In this document: positions 1 to 9,155 of the stretch, piece by piece | Layout: each line of letters begins with the position of its first letter | Position numbering within the stretch: position 1 is the stretch's first letter | Source: Pseudomonadota bacterium | GTDB lineage: Bacteria; Pseudomonadota; Alphaproteobacteria; UBA828 | Assembly: GCA_027624955.1 (NCBI GenBank) | Contig: JAQBTG010000025.1 | Span: 1 to 55,494 of the forward strand | Direction: 5' to 3' | DNA: 55,494 nucleotides | Translations under genes and position numbers: made by a program | The notes under the pieces: model-generated | The model's input: the letters and a program-made list of their open reading frames with translations, nothing else | Databases searched by the model: none | Told to the model about the DNA's origin: nothing

Positions 1-520
1 GTCAACTCGATGCTTGAAACTACAGGCGGCTCGAATTTTCTGGCACGCCCACGTTCCTCTGACAGTACCATAATCCGGGCTAATGACTGTTTGTGTTTCT
101 TTGCTAACGCTATCTATCTAGAATTTATACTGCCATTGATAGTAATACATATATGCTGGTGCCGCGAGCAACATATGATTTCTCGCGCGCCGCAATATTT
201 CTGAAATGTGTCTGTCAACGGCGACCAATCCGTACTCCTCAGTCGTTTGATGGCCTTGCCACCACATGAGGAGATCACCGCTCAAGCGATTTAGCTTTAG
301 GGAGGCCCATTTTTGCAATTTGGTAAATCTTTCCCGACGAGAAGAACTGACACAACAGACACCTAAAAAAGAAAGCGGCCGACAGCAATGCCGAGGTTCG
401 AAAGCTACCCAATGCTCTGCTGAGCTCCTGTTACCCCGAAATCGCCTATAGTGAGCCGCGCGCCGGATATCGGCCTCTCAAGAGCTATTTTCAGTAGCGT
501 GCGGTCACTTTTTGGTCACT
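1..520. other. left arm without a recognisable gene
   Basis: This stretch is visibly richer in A and T than the genes to its right. The only open frames are short (about 60-66 codons) and overlap one another on both strands; the longest on the minus strand (118-318) has no motif or ribosome binding site that I recognise. It may be an accessory or decayed region beside the tRNA-Ala gene, but I see no integrase or transposase sequence in it. Confidence 0.5.
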
Positions 521-521
521 T
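503..521. repeat. short direct repeat GGTCACTT x2 beside the tRNA terminator
   Basis: GGTCACTT occurs at 503-510 and again at 514-521, separated by three T residues, directly next to the terminator of the tRNA-Ala gene. Short repeats beside a tRNA 3' end can be protein-binding or recombination sites, but this pair is brief and could be chance. No function is claimed. Confidence 0.35.
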
Positions 522-560
522 GAAAGAAAAAGGGACTTAGCTGTAACCAGCTAAGTCCCT
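521..560 (-). terminator. rho-independent terminator of the tRNA-Ala gene
   Basis: Read on the minus strand, a perfect 13-bp stem (531-543 pairing with 548-560) with a 4-base loop is followed by a run of T residues (complement of 521-530). It begins only 8 bases after the CCA end of the tRNA-Ala gene, so it should end that transcript. Confidence 0.9.
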
Positions 561-568
561 GATATACT

Positions 569-644
<76 letters not shown>

Positions 645-722
645 GAAATTATCCTCTGCCCCGGGCGGACGGAAAGTATTGACCCGAAGGCTTTCATGCA
701 AGCCCGGGCGCCGAAACCATAC

Positions 723-1109
723 TCAATTGTCGACCTTTTCCGGCGCCTCAATACCTACAATGACTTCGGCCATGTCGTCTTCATCTTCACCCAACTCGGA
801 CGGGTCTTCTATTGCCTCGGCGGCCTCTTCTTCCACATCGTCGTCATCGCTATCGTCATCGGCGACGGCCAGCACGTCCGGGTCACCCTGGTCCGCCACC
901 GAGCCGTCTTCAGTCTCGGCCGCCGCCACGGGGGGCTTCAAAACCGCCGCACGTTCGACCGGCGCGCCTTGCCGTCTTGTCCGGGTCGGCGCGCCGACCT
1001 CGAAGGGCACCTCGCAACCGGGGCAAATGATCGGGTCGCGCCGCATATCGTAAAACCGCTTGCCGCACCCGAGGCACAATCGCTTGGTGCCCCATTTCGA
1101 ATCCGCCAC
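723..1109 (-). CDS. TIGR02300-type 'FYDLN acid' zinc-ribbon protein
   Basis: This 128-residue protein opens with a zinc-ribbon-like segment: GTKRLCLGCGKRFYD supplies one Cys-x2-Cys pair and IICPGCEVPFEVG the second. The rest is strongly acidic, with D/E runs near the C terminus, which is the layout of the alphaproteobacterial TIGR02300 / FYDLN acid family of unknown function. I chose a GTG start at 1109 because GGGAGA lies 8 bases upstream and the family begins just before the GTKRLC motif; a longer frame from an ATG at 1154 adds residues unlike the family. It is transcribed divergently from aroA and lies upstream of tRNA-Ala on the same strand. Confidence 0.88.
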   Translation of the reverse strand: MADSKWGTKRLCLGCGKRFYDMRRDPIICPGCEVPFEVGAPTRTRRQGAPVERAAVLKPPVAAAETEDGSVADQGDPDVLAVADDDSDDDDVEEEAAEAIEDPSELGEDEDDMAEVIVGIEAPEKVDN

Positions 1110-1261
1110 TATGAAGATCTCCCATAAAATCTTTCTACGCGCATATCGATGCACGCAAATTCAAGCCGAATTGCCACGTTCGGCAGACTCTGTCAAAAAT
1201 AAAATGATTTAGATCGCGTGCCCTGGTTTTTTGCCGCGCCCGGTCATGGTAGAGACATGCT

Positions 1262-2665
1262 GTGAAAACAAGCGAACAAAGCATTTTAGATCAACCCGCT
1301 GCGCCGCAAAAAAACGCCGCCGGAGAGGCACTTTCAGGCCCGCGGCCGGTCATCTCGGAGCCCTCGGGCCCGTTGTCCGGAGAGGCCGTTTTGCCCGGCG
1401 ATAAATCCATTTCTCACCGAGCATTGATCGTTGGTGCGCTAGCGGTCGGTGAAACGCGCGTCCAGGGATTGTTGGAGGGCGGCGACGTTCTCGCGACCGC
1501 ACGCGCACTCGGCGAGTTCGGCGTGGACATCGAGCGCGACAATGCCGGCACGTGGCGGATATGGGGTGTCGGCGTTGGCGGCTTTCAGGAACCGGCACGC
1601 CAGTTGGACCTAGGCAACGCCGGTACGGCTGTGCGGCTTCTGATGGGCGTAGCTGCTCAGCATCCGTTCACCAGCTTTTTTAGCGGCGATGAATCACTGC
1701 ACGCGCGGCCGATGGGCCGGGTCGCCGAGCCCCTCACACTAATGGGCGTGCGAATCACGGCTCGAAGCGGCTGCCGCCTGCCGTTGGCGCTCACCGGCAG
1801 CACCGAACTGCTTCCTATCGGATATACACTGCCGGTCGCCTCGGCACAGGTGAAATCGGCGATTCTTTTGGCCGGCCTCGCGGCGCCCGGCGAAACCAGC
1901 ATCGTTGAGCCGGCGCCGACCCGCGATCACAGTGAGCGCATGCTGCGTCATTTCGGCGCCGAGCTGCGAGTTGAGGAGGTTGCTTCGGGCGGCCGTAAGA
2001 TAACATTGTCGGGCCAGCCCGAACTGAGCGCGCAGACGCTATCGGTTCCGGCCGATCTCAGCTCTGCCGCCTTCCCGCTCGCCGCTTCACTGATCGTGCC
2101 GGGGTCAGACGTGCTGCTCAGAAATGTCGGCATCAATCCGTTGCGCAGCGGCCTGCTGGATTGTGTTCGCGAAATGGGCGGCACGATCGAATTGCGTAAT
2201 TCAAGTGAAGTTTCCGGCGAACCCGTGGCCGACATTATGGTCCGCGCCTCCAAATTGCACGGAATCGACGTGCCAGCAGCACGCGCTCCCAGCATGATTG
2301 ATGAATATCCAATTCTCGCGGTCCTGGCCGCCTGCGCAAAGGGCCCAAGCCGCCTGTGCGGTCTCGACGAACTGCGTCACAAAGAGAGCGATCGCTTCGC
2401 TGCCATCGTCGCCGGTCTGAGCGCCGCCGGTTGTGCCGTGACTGTCGAGCAGGACGATATCCTGATCTCCGGTGCGGGCGCGCCGCCGCCGGGCGGGGCT
2501 AAAGTCGTAACCTCCCTGGACCACCGCATCGCCATGGCATTTCTGGTACTCGGCATGGCTTGCCGAGACGGCATGACAATTGACGACGGCGCCCCGATCG
2601 CAACAAGTTTTCCCGGCTTCGTCGAATTGATGAACGGTCTCGGTGGGGGGATACGCCATGGTTGA
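1262..2665 (+). CDS. aroA: 3-phosphoshikimate 1-carboxyvinyltransferase (EPSP synthase)
   Basis: Transfers enolpyruvate from PEP to shikimate 3-phosphate in the cytoplasmic chorismate pathway. Visible motifs are GDKSISHRAL near residue 43, LGNAGTAVR, the SGDESLHARPMGRV segment, SAQVKSAILLAGL, LRHKESDR and a C-terminal LDHRIAMAFLVLGMA. The overall pattern (RPMGRV, TRDHSERML, APSMIDEYPILA) is that of class II enzymes such as the Agrobacterium CP4 protein. The 467 residues include about 35 extra N-terminal residues before the conserved fold. The start is GTG at 1262. It overlaps cmk by 8 bases, so the two are probably co-translated. Confidence 0.96.
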   Translation: MKTSEQSILDQPAAPQKNAAGEALSGPRPVISEPSGPLSGEAVLPGDKSISHRALIVGALAVGETRVQGLLEGGDVLATARALGEFGVDIERDNAGTWRIWGVGVGGFQEPARQLDLGNAGTAVRLLMGVAAQHPFTSFFSGDESLHARPMGRVAEPLTLMGVRITARSGCRLPLALTGSTELLPIGYTLPVASAQVKSAILLAGLAAPGETSIVEPAPTRDHSERMLRHFGAELRVEEVASGGRKITLSGQPELSAQTLSVPADLSSAAFPLAASLIVPGSDVLLRNVGINPLRSGLLDCVREMGGTIELRNSSEVSGEPVADIMVRASKLHGIDVPAARAPSMIDEYPILAVLAACAKGPSRLCGLDELRHKESDRFAAIVAGLSAAGCAVTVEQDDILISGAGAPPPGGAKVVTSLDHRIAMAFLVLGMACRDGMTIDDGAPIATSFPGFVELMNGLGGGIRHG

Positions 2666-3314
2666 AGCCGCACAAGCCGGAAAACCGGCGGTGAAGATCG
2701 CTGTGGACGGCCCGGCGGCCTCTGGGAAAGGCACGTTGGCGCGGCGTTTGGCAGACCATTTCGGCCTCAGCCATCTTGATACGGGCGGGCTTTACCGCGC
2801 GGTCGCGGTGCGCGTGTTACGCCAAGGCGGCGATCCATCTGACGAAACCGCCGGCGAGAATGCGGCGCAAAATCTTGAAACACGGGATCTCGAAGCACCA
2901 AATTTGCGCGCCGAGGAAGTGGGTCAGGCCGCCTCGATCGTATCCGCCCATCCCACAGTGCGCGCCGCCCTTTTGGTCTATCAACGCGACTTTGCCGCCA
3001 CGCCGCCGGGGGCGGTTTTAGACGGCCGCGACATCGGTACCGTGGTCTGCCCGGAGGCAGACGCCAAAATCTATCTTGACGCTTCGGTTGAAGCGCGCGC
3101 TAAACGGCGCGTGAAAGAGTTGCGGTTACGCGGCCTGGAGAGTATAGAATCGCGCGTTTTGCAGGAAATGCAAGATCGCGACGCCCGCGATAGCGGTCGC
3201 GCGGTTGCGCCGCTGAGAGCGGCGGACGATGCACTCAAGATTGATACCACCGATCTTTCGCCCGATGAGGTGTTTGATCGGGCGCTTTCTTATATCGCGG
3301 CGCGGCTGGGATAA
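2658..3314 (+). CDS. cmk: cytidylate kinase
   Basis: Phosphorylates CMP and dCMP with ATP in the cytoplasm. The N-terminal P-loop GPAASGKGTLARRLA is followed by the HLDTGGLYRAVA segment and DGRDIGTVVCPEAD, all typical of the cmk family; 218 residues is a normal length. I place the start at ATG 2658 because a GGGGGG ribosome binding site ends 7 bases before it; a GTG at 2643 is the alternative. The aroA-cmk-rpsA order is conserved in proteobacteria. Confidence 0.95.
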   Translation: MVEAAQAGKPAVKIAVDGPAASGKGTLARRLADHFGLSHLDTGGLYRAVAVRVLRQGGDPSDETAGENAAQNLETRDLEAPNLRAEEVGQAASIVSAHPTVRAALLVYQRDFAATPPGAVLDGRDIGTVVCPEADAKIYLDASVEARAKRRVKELRLRGLESIESRVLQEMQDRDARDSGRAVAPLRAADDALKIDTTDLSPDEVFDRALSYIAARLG

Positions 3315-3423
3315 TCCGGTCGAGGGACATGGGTTTAGCCGCTAGCGGCGGATTTGAGAGCATATGCCGGCTTGGAATTTGACCGAGGCGGTGATGTGAA
3401 ATGATTGTTGGACAGGAGAACAG

Positions 3424-5325
3424 ATGACAACGCAAATGGCCGCGGCGCAGGCACCGAGCACAGAAAATTTTGCTGAATTGCTTGAGGAATTTGTCGGCGA
3501 CAACAGAAATTTTGAAGGCCGCCTGATCAAAGGCACGGTGCTATCCATCGATAATGACGCGGCACTTATTGATGTCGGACTAAAAGTCGAAGGACGCGTT
3601 CCCCTAAAAGAGTTCTCGCTGCCGGGTCAGCCGGTTGAGCTCAAGGTCGGAGATCAGGTAGAAGTTTTCATCGAGCGCATCGAGAACCGGCGCGGCGAAG
3701 CTGTCCTCAGCCGCGAGCGTGCGCGCCGCGAAGAGGCCTGGGAAAAAATTGAAAAAGCCTCTGAAGATGGCGTGCGAGTGGAAGGCGTAATCTTCGGCCG
3801 GGTCAAGGGCGGCTTCACCGTTGATCTTGACGGCGCCGTCGCGTTCTTGCCGGGCAGCCAAGTGGATATCCGCCCGGTGCGCGATATCACGCCGTTGATG
3901 GGCACTGAACAACCATTCCAGATTTTGAAAATGGACCGCCGACGCGGCAACATCGTGGTCTCGCGCCGGGCCGTCCTAGAAGATACCCGGGCTGAGCAGC
4001 GCAACGAGCTGATCGCCAATCTGCACGAAGGCCAGGTGCTTGAAGGTATCGTCAAGAACATCACTGATTATGGCGCCTTTGTCGATTTGGGCGGCGTCGA
4101 CGGCTTGCTGCATGTCACCGACATTGCGTGGCGCCGCGTCAACCACCCGACCGATGCTTTGCAAATTGGCCAGAGCGTCAAGGTTCAGGTTATTCGCTTT
4201 AACGCCGAGACCCAGCGTATTTCGCTCGGCATGAAGCAGCTTGAAGCTGACCCGTGGGAAGGCGTGGGCGCGAAGTATCCGATCAGCACCAAATATACCG
4301 GCCGAGTGACGAACATCACCGATTACGGTGCGTTTGTGGAACTTGAGCCCGGCGTTGAGGGCCTGGTCCATGTTTCGGAAATGAGCTGGACCAAGAAAAA
4401 CGTCCATCCTGGCAAAATCGTGTCGACGAGCCAAGAAGTCGAAGTCATGGTACTCGACGTCGATCCGGACAAGCGGCGTATCAGCCTTGGCCTCAAGCAG
4501 TGCCTGGCCAATCCGTGGACAACCTTTGAAGAGGAAAATCCCGAAGGCACCGTGCTCGAGGGCGAGATCAAGAACATCACCGAATTCGGCCTGTTTGTGG
4601 AACTGGCGGGCGAAATATTCGGCATGGTTCATTTGTCTGATATCAATTGGGCCTTGCCCGGCGAAACCGCCATTCAGAGCTACAACAAGGGCGACAACGT
4701 CAAGGTCAAGGTGCTGACCATCGATATAGAGAAGGAACGCATCGGCCTCGGCATCAAGCAATTGGATGACGATCCGTTCCAGGCCGCACACGCGAAGAGA
4801 GGACAAGCTGTCACCTGTACCGTCACCGCGCTGCATGACCAAGGCGTGGATGTCGAACTGCTCGATGGCCTGACAGGGTTCGTGCGGCGATCAGATTTGG
4901 CGCGTGACCGTAATGAGCAGCGGCCCGACCGCTTTGCCGTGGGCGACAAATTCGACGCCAAATTGATGCAAATCGATCGCGGCGGACGGCGCATTACGCT
5001 TTCCATTAAGGCGCTGGAAGCCGAAGAAGAGAAACAGGCCGTCGAGGAATATGGCTCGACTGATTCCGGTGCCAGCCTGGGCGATATTCTTGGTGCGGCC
5101 ATCAGCCGCAAACAGAAACAGGCAGCCGGCACCAGCCAACCCGCCGATGCGGACGACGCCGACACTGCGGAGGCCGAAGCGCCAATCAAGGCCGATGAGG
5201 CCACAGAAGAAGCCACGGTAGTCGAGGCTGAGGCGACAGAAGAAGTCACAGAAGTCGCAGACGAAGTGGTGACGGCGGAAGCCGAAGCGGCGGACGGTGG
5301 CGAAGAGGACAAGAAGGACTCGTAG
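3424..5325 (+). CDS. rpsA: 30S ribosomal protein S1
   Basis: Binds mRNA on the small ribosomal subunit and helps initiation. Six S1 (OB-fold) repeats can be read at roughly residues 36-100, 118-185, 205-275, 290-362, 377-448 and 460-535; repeats 3-5 carry the classical ITDYGAFV / ITEFGLFV signature. After the sixth repeat a tail of about 95 residues is almost entirely Ala, Glu, Asp, Thr and Val, ending KKDS. With 633 residues it is longer than the roughly 560 usual in the family because of this tail. AGGAGAA lies 5 bases before the ATG. Confidence 0.97.
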   Translation: MTTQMAAAQAPSTENFAELLEEFVGDNRNFEGRLIKGTVLSIDNDAALIDVGLKVEGRVPLKEFSLPGQPVELKVGDQVEVFIERIENRRGEAVLSRERARREEAWEKIEKASEDGVRVEGVIFGRVKGGFTVDLDGAVAFLPGSQVDIRPVRDITPLMGTEQPFQILKMDRRRGNIVVSRRAVLEDTRAEQRNELIANLHEGQVLEGIVKNITDYGAFVDLGGVDGLLHVTDIAWRRVNHPTDALQIGQSVKVQVIRFNAETQRISLGMKQLEADPWEGVGAKYPISTKYTGRVTNITDYGAFVELEPGVEGLVHVSEMSWTKKNVHPGKIVSTSQEVEVMVLDVDPDKRRISLGLKQCLANPWTTFEEENPEGTVLEGEIKNITEFGLFVELAGEIFGMVHLSDINWALPGETAIQSYNKGDNVKVKVLTIDIEKERIGLGIKQLDDDPFQAAHAKRGQAVTCTVTALHDQGVDVELLDGLTGFVRRSDLARDRNEQRPDRFAVGDKFDAKLMQIDRGGRRITLSIKALEAEEEKQAVEEYGSTDSGASLGDILGAAISRKQKQAAGTSQPADADDADTAEAEAPIKADEATEEATVVEAEATEEVTEVADEVVTAEAEAADGGEEDKKDS

Positions 5326-5335
5326 GCCCGACGCC

Positions 5336-5372
5336 GCCGGTCAACGCGGCGTATTCCTGCTGTTTGACCGGC
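5336..5372 (+). other. inverted repeat downstream of rpsA
   Basis: GCCGGTCAA (5336-5344) pairs perfectly with TTGACCGGC (5364-5372) across a 19-base loop, between the rpsA stop and sppA. There is no T tract, so it is not a classical terminator; it may stabilise the rpsA mRNA 3' end or attenuate transcription into sppA. Confidence 0.55.
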
Positions 5373-5394
5373 AACTCGGAGCGGGATCGGCTGG

Positions 5395-6315
5395 ATGAAA
5401 CTTGATCCGGATAGGTTGCTCGATCGCCGGCGTCTCAAACGGGGCGTCGTGGTTTGGCGCAGCCTGGCGATCGTTGCAGTGGTCGCGCTAGTCGTCGTTG
5501 CGGTCGGCCGATTCGCCCTGGATGGCCCGGCGGGCGGCAATTATATAGCCCGCCTGTGGGTCACAGGATTGATCGTCGACGAGCCCGAGCGTGCCGAGCT
5601 CTTGGCCGAAATCGCCGACGATAGCGACATCAAGGCACTGATCGTCCGCATCAACTCACCCGGCGGCACTATGGCCGGAAGTGAGGCGCTGTTTCTCTCT
5701 CTCAGCGCTGTCGCGCGAGAAAAACCGGTTATTGCGGTAATGGATGGAACTGCGGCATCGGGCGGGTATATGGCAGCGCTTGCCGCTGAGCGCATTATCG
5801 CCCGCAATTCCACGATCACGGGCTCGATCGGTGTAATCTTGCAGACTGCGGATGTGAGCCAAATGCTTGCCGATCTCGGCGTCAGGACCGAGGCGATCAA
5901 AAGCGCGCCGCTGAAAGGCGTGCCGTCACCCTTTGAGCCGCTTGACGAGAGCGGTCGCGCCGCCAGCCAGGCGGTGGTTGATGATATGTACGAGCTTTTT
6001 GTCGGGCTTGTGGCCGAGCGGCGCGGCCTGGAGCCGGCGGCCGCGATAGCGCTGGCGGATGGCCGAGTGTTTACTGGGCGCCAGGCTGTGGCGAACGGCC
6101 TGGTCGACGAAATAGGCGGCGAATCAGAAGCCTTGGCCTGGCTTGACAGTAAGCGCGGCGTCTCGTCTTCGCTGCCGGTCTATGATTTGGATGCCACAGA
6201 GGCGGATGATATTGTCGAACGTCTCGTCTCGTCCGTCAGGGGGGCGGTTGTGCCGCGCCGTCTGATGCTTGACGGCCTACTCGCCGTTTGGCACCCTGGC
6301 CTCGGTCGCGAGTAG
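5395..6315 (+). CDS. sppA: signal peptide peptidase SppA, short form (S49 family)
   Basis: A membrane-anchored serine protease that degrades cleaved signal peptides at the inner membrane. One transmembrane segment lies near residues 20-43 (rich in V, A, L) after a basic N terminus. The S49 core shows INSPGGTMAGSEALF, the serine motif MDGTAASGGYMAAL and, further on, IKSAPLKG with the presumed general-base lysine. At 306 residues it is the short single-domain form. It sits between rpsA and ihfB, its usual place in alphaproteobacteria. Confidence 0.92.
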   Translation: MKLDPDRLLDRRRLKRGVVVWRSLAIVAVVALVVVAVGRFALDGPAGGNYIARLWVTGLIVDEPERAELLAEIADDSDIKALIVRINSPGGTMAGSEALFLSLSAVAREKPVIAVMDGTAASGGYMAALAAERIIARNSTITGSIGVILQTADVSQMLADLGVRTEAIKSAPLKGVPSPFEPLDESGRAASQAVVDDMYELFVGLVAERRGLEPAAAIALADGRVFTGRQAVANGLVDEIGGESEALAWLDSKRGVSSSLPVYDLDATEADDIVERLVSSVRGAVVPRRLMLDGLLAVWHPGLGRE

Positions 6316-6384
6316 AAAAACTCAAGCAAATAGATAACTTGCTCGCATATTGGCGAAATAGGACGGCGATAGAGGGAGCGGAAT

Positions 6385-6672
6385 ATGACCAAATCTGAAC
6401 TCATTCAGCGGCTCGCGGAGATGTATCCCGATCCTCGTCTTTATCACCGGGATTTCGAGCGTGTGGTGAACAAAGTGTTCGACGAAATTAGCACCGCTTT
6501 GGCCCGCGGCGACCGTGTGGAATTACGCGGTTTCGGCGCCTTTTCGGTGCGCGCGCGCGGCGAGCGCGTTGGGCGCAATCCGCGCACCGGCGAATCGGTC
6601 GACGTGGCAAAGAAGCATCTGCCGTTTTTTAAGACCGGCAAGGAACTGCGCGAGCGTATAAATCAGAATTAA
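6385..6672 (+). CDS. ihfB: integration host factor subunit beta
   Basis: One half of the IHF heterodimer that bends DNA in recombination, replication and transcription. The 95-residue protein has the HU/IHF pattern: [12 protein letters not shown], a [12 protein letters not shown] segment, the DNA-minor-groove arm [12 protein letters not shown] and a C-terminal [16 protein letters not shown] purine-rich GAGGGAGCGG element precedes the ATG. The rpsA-sppA-ihfB-lapA order supports beta rather than HU or IHF alpha. Confidence 0.96.
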   Translation: MTKSELIQRLAEMYPDPRLYHRDFERVVNKVFDEISTALARGDRVELRGFGAFSVRARGERVGRNPRTGESVDVAKKHLPFFKTGKELRERINQN

Positions 6673-6762
6673 CCGCCAGAAGTAACTACGCCGTCCCTCC
6701 CGTTCCACCCGCGTCTGTTGCGGGGCGCGTCCGGCGCGGTCGAGGTGCTGAGGAAATAGGGC

Positions 6763-7125
6763 GTGAGATTTATCGGTTGGATTGTCGCCGTCCCGGTGGC
6801 GTTTATCGTTATCGCTTTTGCGATCGCGAACCGGACTCCGGTTGGCGTTCATTTTGATCCCTTGCCGTATGAGCTGGATATTCCCCTTTGGGCCGCGGTT
6901 ATCGGCGCGCTCGCCTTCGGGTTCATCTTAGGCGCCTTGATACGATGGCTGTTCGATCATCGCTGGCGCGCTGAAGTTCGCCGAGGCAAGCGCCATGTGC
7001 GCGCACTGGAGCGGGAGATATCCTCGCTCAGGCAACGCTTGGACGGCGCGCCGGGTGGCACGGATGAAGCCGCTATAATCGGCGCCGGGCGGAATCGCAT
7101 CGCGCCGCCTCGGGATGTCCCCTGA
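6763..7125 (+). CDS. lapA: LapA-domain (DUF1049) inner membrane protein
   Basis: A 120-residue membrane protein with two transmembrane helices (about residues 4-22 and 42-64) and the family pattern IANRTPVGVHFDPLPY between them. A basic, predicted coiled-coil segment (RHVRALEREISSLRQRL) follows on the cytoplasmic side. In E. coli LapA works with LapB in control of lipopolysaccharide synthesis; here that role is inferred from family and position only. The start is GTG at 6763 with AGGAAATAGG upstream. No lapB is seen next to it. Confidence 0.85.
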   Translation: MRFIGWIVAVPVAFIVIAFAIANRTPVGVHFDPLPYELDIPLWAAVIGALAFGFILGALIRWLFDHRWRAEVRRGKRHVRALEREISSLRQRLDGAPGGTDEAAIIGAGRNRIAPPRDVP

Positions 7126-7228
7126 ACATCGGATGCGGCGCTAACATGCGGCACGGCGCGAATGCGCGAAGTTCTTGACGTCGGGCCCCGGATCATCGAA
7201 TAAGCGCCCAGCGCGAGTGTGCGTATTT

Positions 7229-7915
7229 ATGACAAAACTGGATTCTGGCATGGCCCAAACCGGCCTCAGCGCTAAAATATGCGGCTTGAGCGATACAGCG
7301 GCCGTCGCTGCGGCGGTGGAAGGTGGCGCGCGGTTTGTTGGTTTCGTGTTTTATCCGCCATCACCGCGCAGTGTCTCGCCGGCACAGGCCGGTGAGCTTG
7401 CCCAGGCAGTGCCGGTGGGTGTTTTCCGGGTCGGGGTGTTCGTCGATCCCGAGGATGATCTGCTGGACAGCGTCTTCGCCAGCCTGCGATTGGATTTCGT
7501 GCAGTTGCATGGCAGCGAAAGTCCGGCGCGCGCCACTGAAATTAAGGCACGGACCGGTGCCGGCATCATCAAGGCGATCAAGCTTGCGGCGCCCGGCGAT
7601 GTCGCCGCGGCGGAGCCCTACCGCACCGTCGCGGATTGGATATTATTTGACGCTAAGGCGCCGAAGACCCTCGCAGGCGCACTGCCGGGCGGTAATGCTA
7701 TAGCTTTTGATTGGCGGATGCTGGCCGAGCAGCCGGACCTGGCCGGTGGTTTGCCGTGGCTGTTATCCGGCGGGCTTAATATCGACAACTTGGCCAAAGC
7801 CGTTAGGATATCGGGTGCCCGATCGGTTGACGTCTCTTCCGGCGTCGAAACGGTGCCGGGCAAAAAAGATCCCGAACTGGTGCGGCGCTTTCTCGCCCTA
7901 AGCGCAACGCTTTGA
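7229..7915 (+). CDS. trpF: phosphoribosylanthranilate isomerase
   Basis: Converts N-(5-phosphoribosyl)anthranilate to CdRP in tryptophan synthesis. AKICGL near the N terminus carries the catalytic Cys, [14 protein letters not shown] the family signature, FVQLHGSE the next strand, LFDAKAP the aspartate region, and [10 protein letters not shown] plus VDVSSGVE the phosphate-binding loops. The start is uncertain: ATG at 7229 gives 228 residues, ATG at 7250 gives 221, closer to the family norm; neither has a strong ribosome binding site. It precedes trpB by 28 bases. Confidence 0.93.
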   Translation: MTKLDSGMAQTGLSAKICGLSDTAAVAAAVEGGARFVGFVFYPPSPRSVSPAQAGELAQAVPVGVFRVGVFVDPEDDLLDSVFASLRLDFVQLHGSESPARATEIKARTGAGIIKAIKLAAPGDVAAAEPYRTVADWILFDAKAPKTLAGALPGGNAIAFDWRMLAEQPDLAGGLPWLLSGGLNIDNLAKAVRISGARSVDVSSGVETVPGKKDPELVRRFLALSATL

Positions 7916-7943
7916 ACCGGACGGATCATTACTCGGAAAGCAA

Positions 7944-9155
7944 ATGAATACAGCCAATACCTATCGCGCCGGACCGGACGCAGACGGCCATTTCGGGAAA
8001 TTCGGCGGGCGCTATGTCGCCGAAACGCTGATGCCGCTTATTCTCGACCTCGAGGCCGCCTATGGCGCGGCGAAAATAGATGCCGCATTTGCCGATGAGA
8101 TGCGTTATTGGCTCAAGCATTATGTCGGCCGGCCGAGCCCGCTTTACTATGCCCAGCGTCTTAGCGCCCATTGGGGCGGAGCGAAAGTCTATTTTAAGCG
8201 CGACGAGCTTAATCATACCGGCGCCCACAAGATCAACAATTGCATCGGCCAGATCCTGTTGGCCCAGCGTATGGGAAAGACGCGCATCATCGCCGAAACC
8301 GGTGCCGGGCAGCATGGCGTCGCCACCGCCACGGTCTGTGCGCTGTTCGATCTGCCATGCACGGTCTATATGGGCGCGGTCGATATCGAGCGGCAAAAGC
8401 CCAACGTCTTTCGTATGAAGTTGCTCGGCGCCGAGGTCGTGCCCGTCACGTCCGGCTCAAAGACCTTAAAGGATGCAATGAACGAGGCGCTCCGCGATTG
8501 GGTCACCAATGTCGAATCAACCTATTATTTGATCGGCACCGTGGCCGGGCCGCATCCCTATCCGGAAATGGTGCGCGATTTCCAATCGATCATCGGCGAA
8601 GAGGTGCGCGAGCAGATTCTTGAAGCCGAAGGCCGGTTGCCCGATACATTGATCGCCTGTGTGGGCGGCGGCTCGAACGCGATTGGCCTGTTTTATCCGT
8701 TTCTTGATGATCCGGAGATCTCGATGATCGGCGTCGAAGCGGCTGGGCACGGCATCGAATCGGGCCAACATGCCGCCTCGCTCAGCGCCGGCAGCCCCGG
8801 CGTTTTGCACGGCAACCGCACCTATCTGCTGCAGAACGAAGATGGTCAGATCACGGAAGCACATTCTATTTCCGCCGGCCTGGATTATCCCGGCATCGGG
8901 CCCGAGCATTCCTGGTTGAAGGATATGGGGCGCATCGATTATGAACCGATCACCGACACCGAAGCGCTCGAAGCCTTTCAACTATGCTCTCGTATGGAAG
9001 GCATCATTCCAGCATTGGAGCCCGCCCATGCCTTGGCACATGTCGCCAAAATCGCCCCCAGCCTACCCGCCGATCATCTCATCGTCATGAACATGTGCGG
9101 GCGCGGCGATAAGGATATCTTCACGGTGGCGGAAGCGTTGGAGACCAACATATGA
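7944..9155 (+). CDS. trpB: tryptophan synthase beta chain
   Basis: PLP enzyme that condenses indole with serine in the alpha2-beta2 complex. The PLP lysine lies in HTGAHKINN, the serine-binding loop is [12 protein letters not shown], and the phosphate-binding GGGSNAIG and C-terminal NMCGRGDKD are present. The length of 403 residues is typical. The stop overlaps the trpA start (ATGA), so the two chains are translationally coupled. Confidence 0.98.
   Translation: MNTANTYRAGPDADGHFGKFGGRYVAETLMPLILDLEAAYGAAKIDAAFADEMRYWLKHYVGRPSPLYYAQRLSAHWGGAKVYFKRDELNHTGAHKINNCIGQILLAQRMGKTRIIAETGAGQHGVATATVCALFDLPCTVYMGAVDIERQKPNVFRMKLLGAEVVPVTSGSKTLKDAMNEALRDWVTNVESTYYLIGTVAGPHPYPEMVRDFQSIIGEEVREQILEAEGRLPDTLIACVGGGSNAIGLFYPFLDDPEISMIGVEAAGHGIESGQHAASLSAGSPGVLHGNRTYLLQNEDGQITEAHSISAGLDYPGIGPEHSWLKDMGRIDYEPITDTEALEAFQLCSRMEGIIPALEPAHALAHVAKIAPSLPADHLIVMNMCGRGDKDIFTVAEALETNI

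Noticed and set aside
118-318. A 66-codon open frame on the minus strand in the left arm
   Set aside because: No ribosome binding site, no motif, and overlapped by open frames on the other strand; not better than chance.
3976-4842. A 288-codon minus-strand frame opposite rpsA
   Set aside because: It is the reverse shadow of the strongly conserved S1 repeats and has no ribosome binding site or motif of its own.
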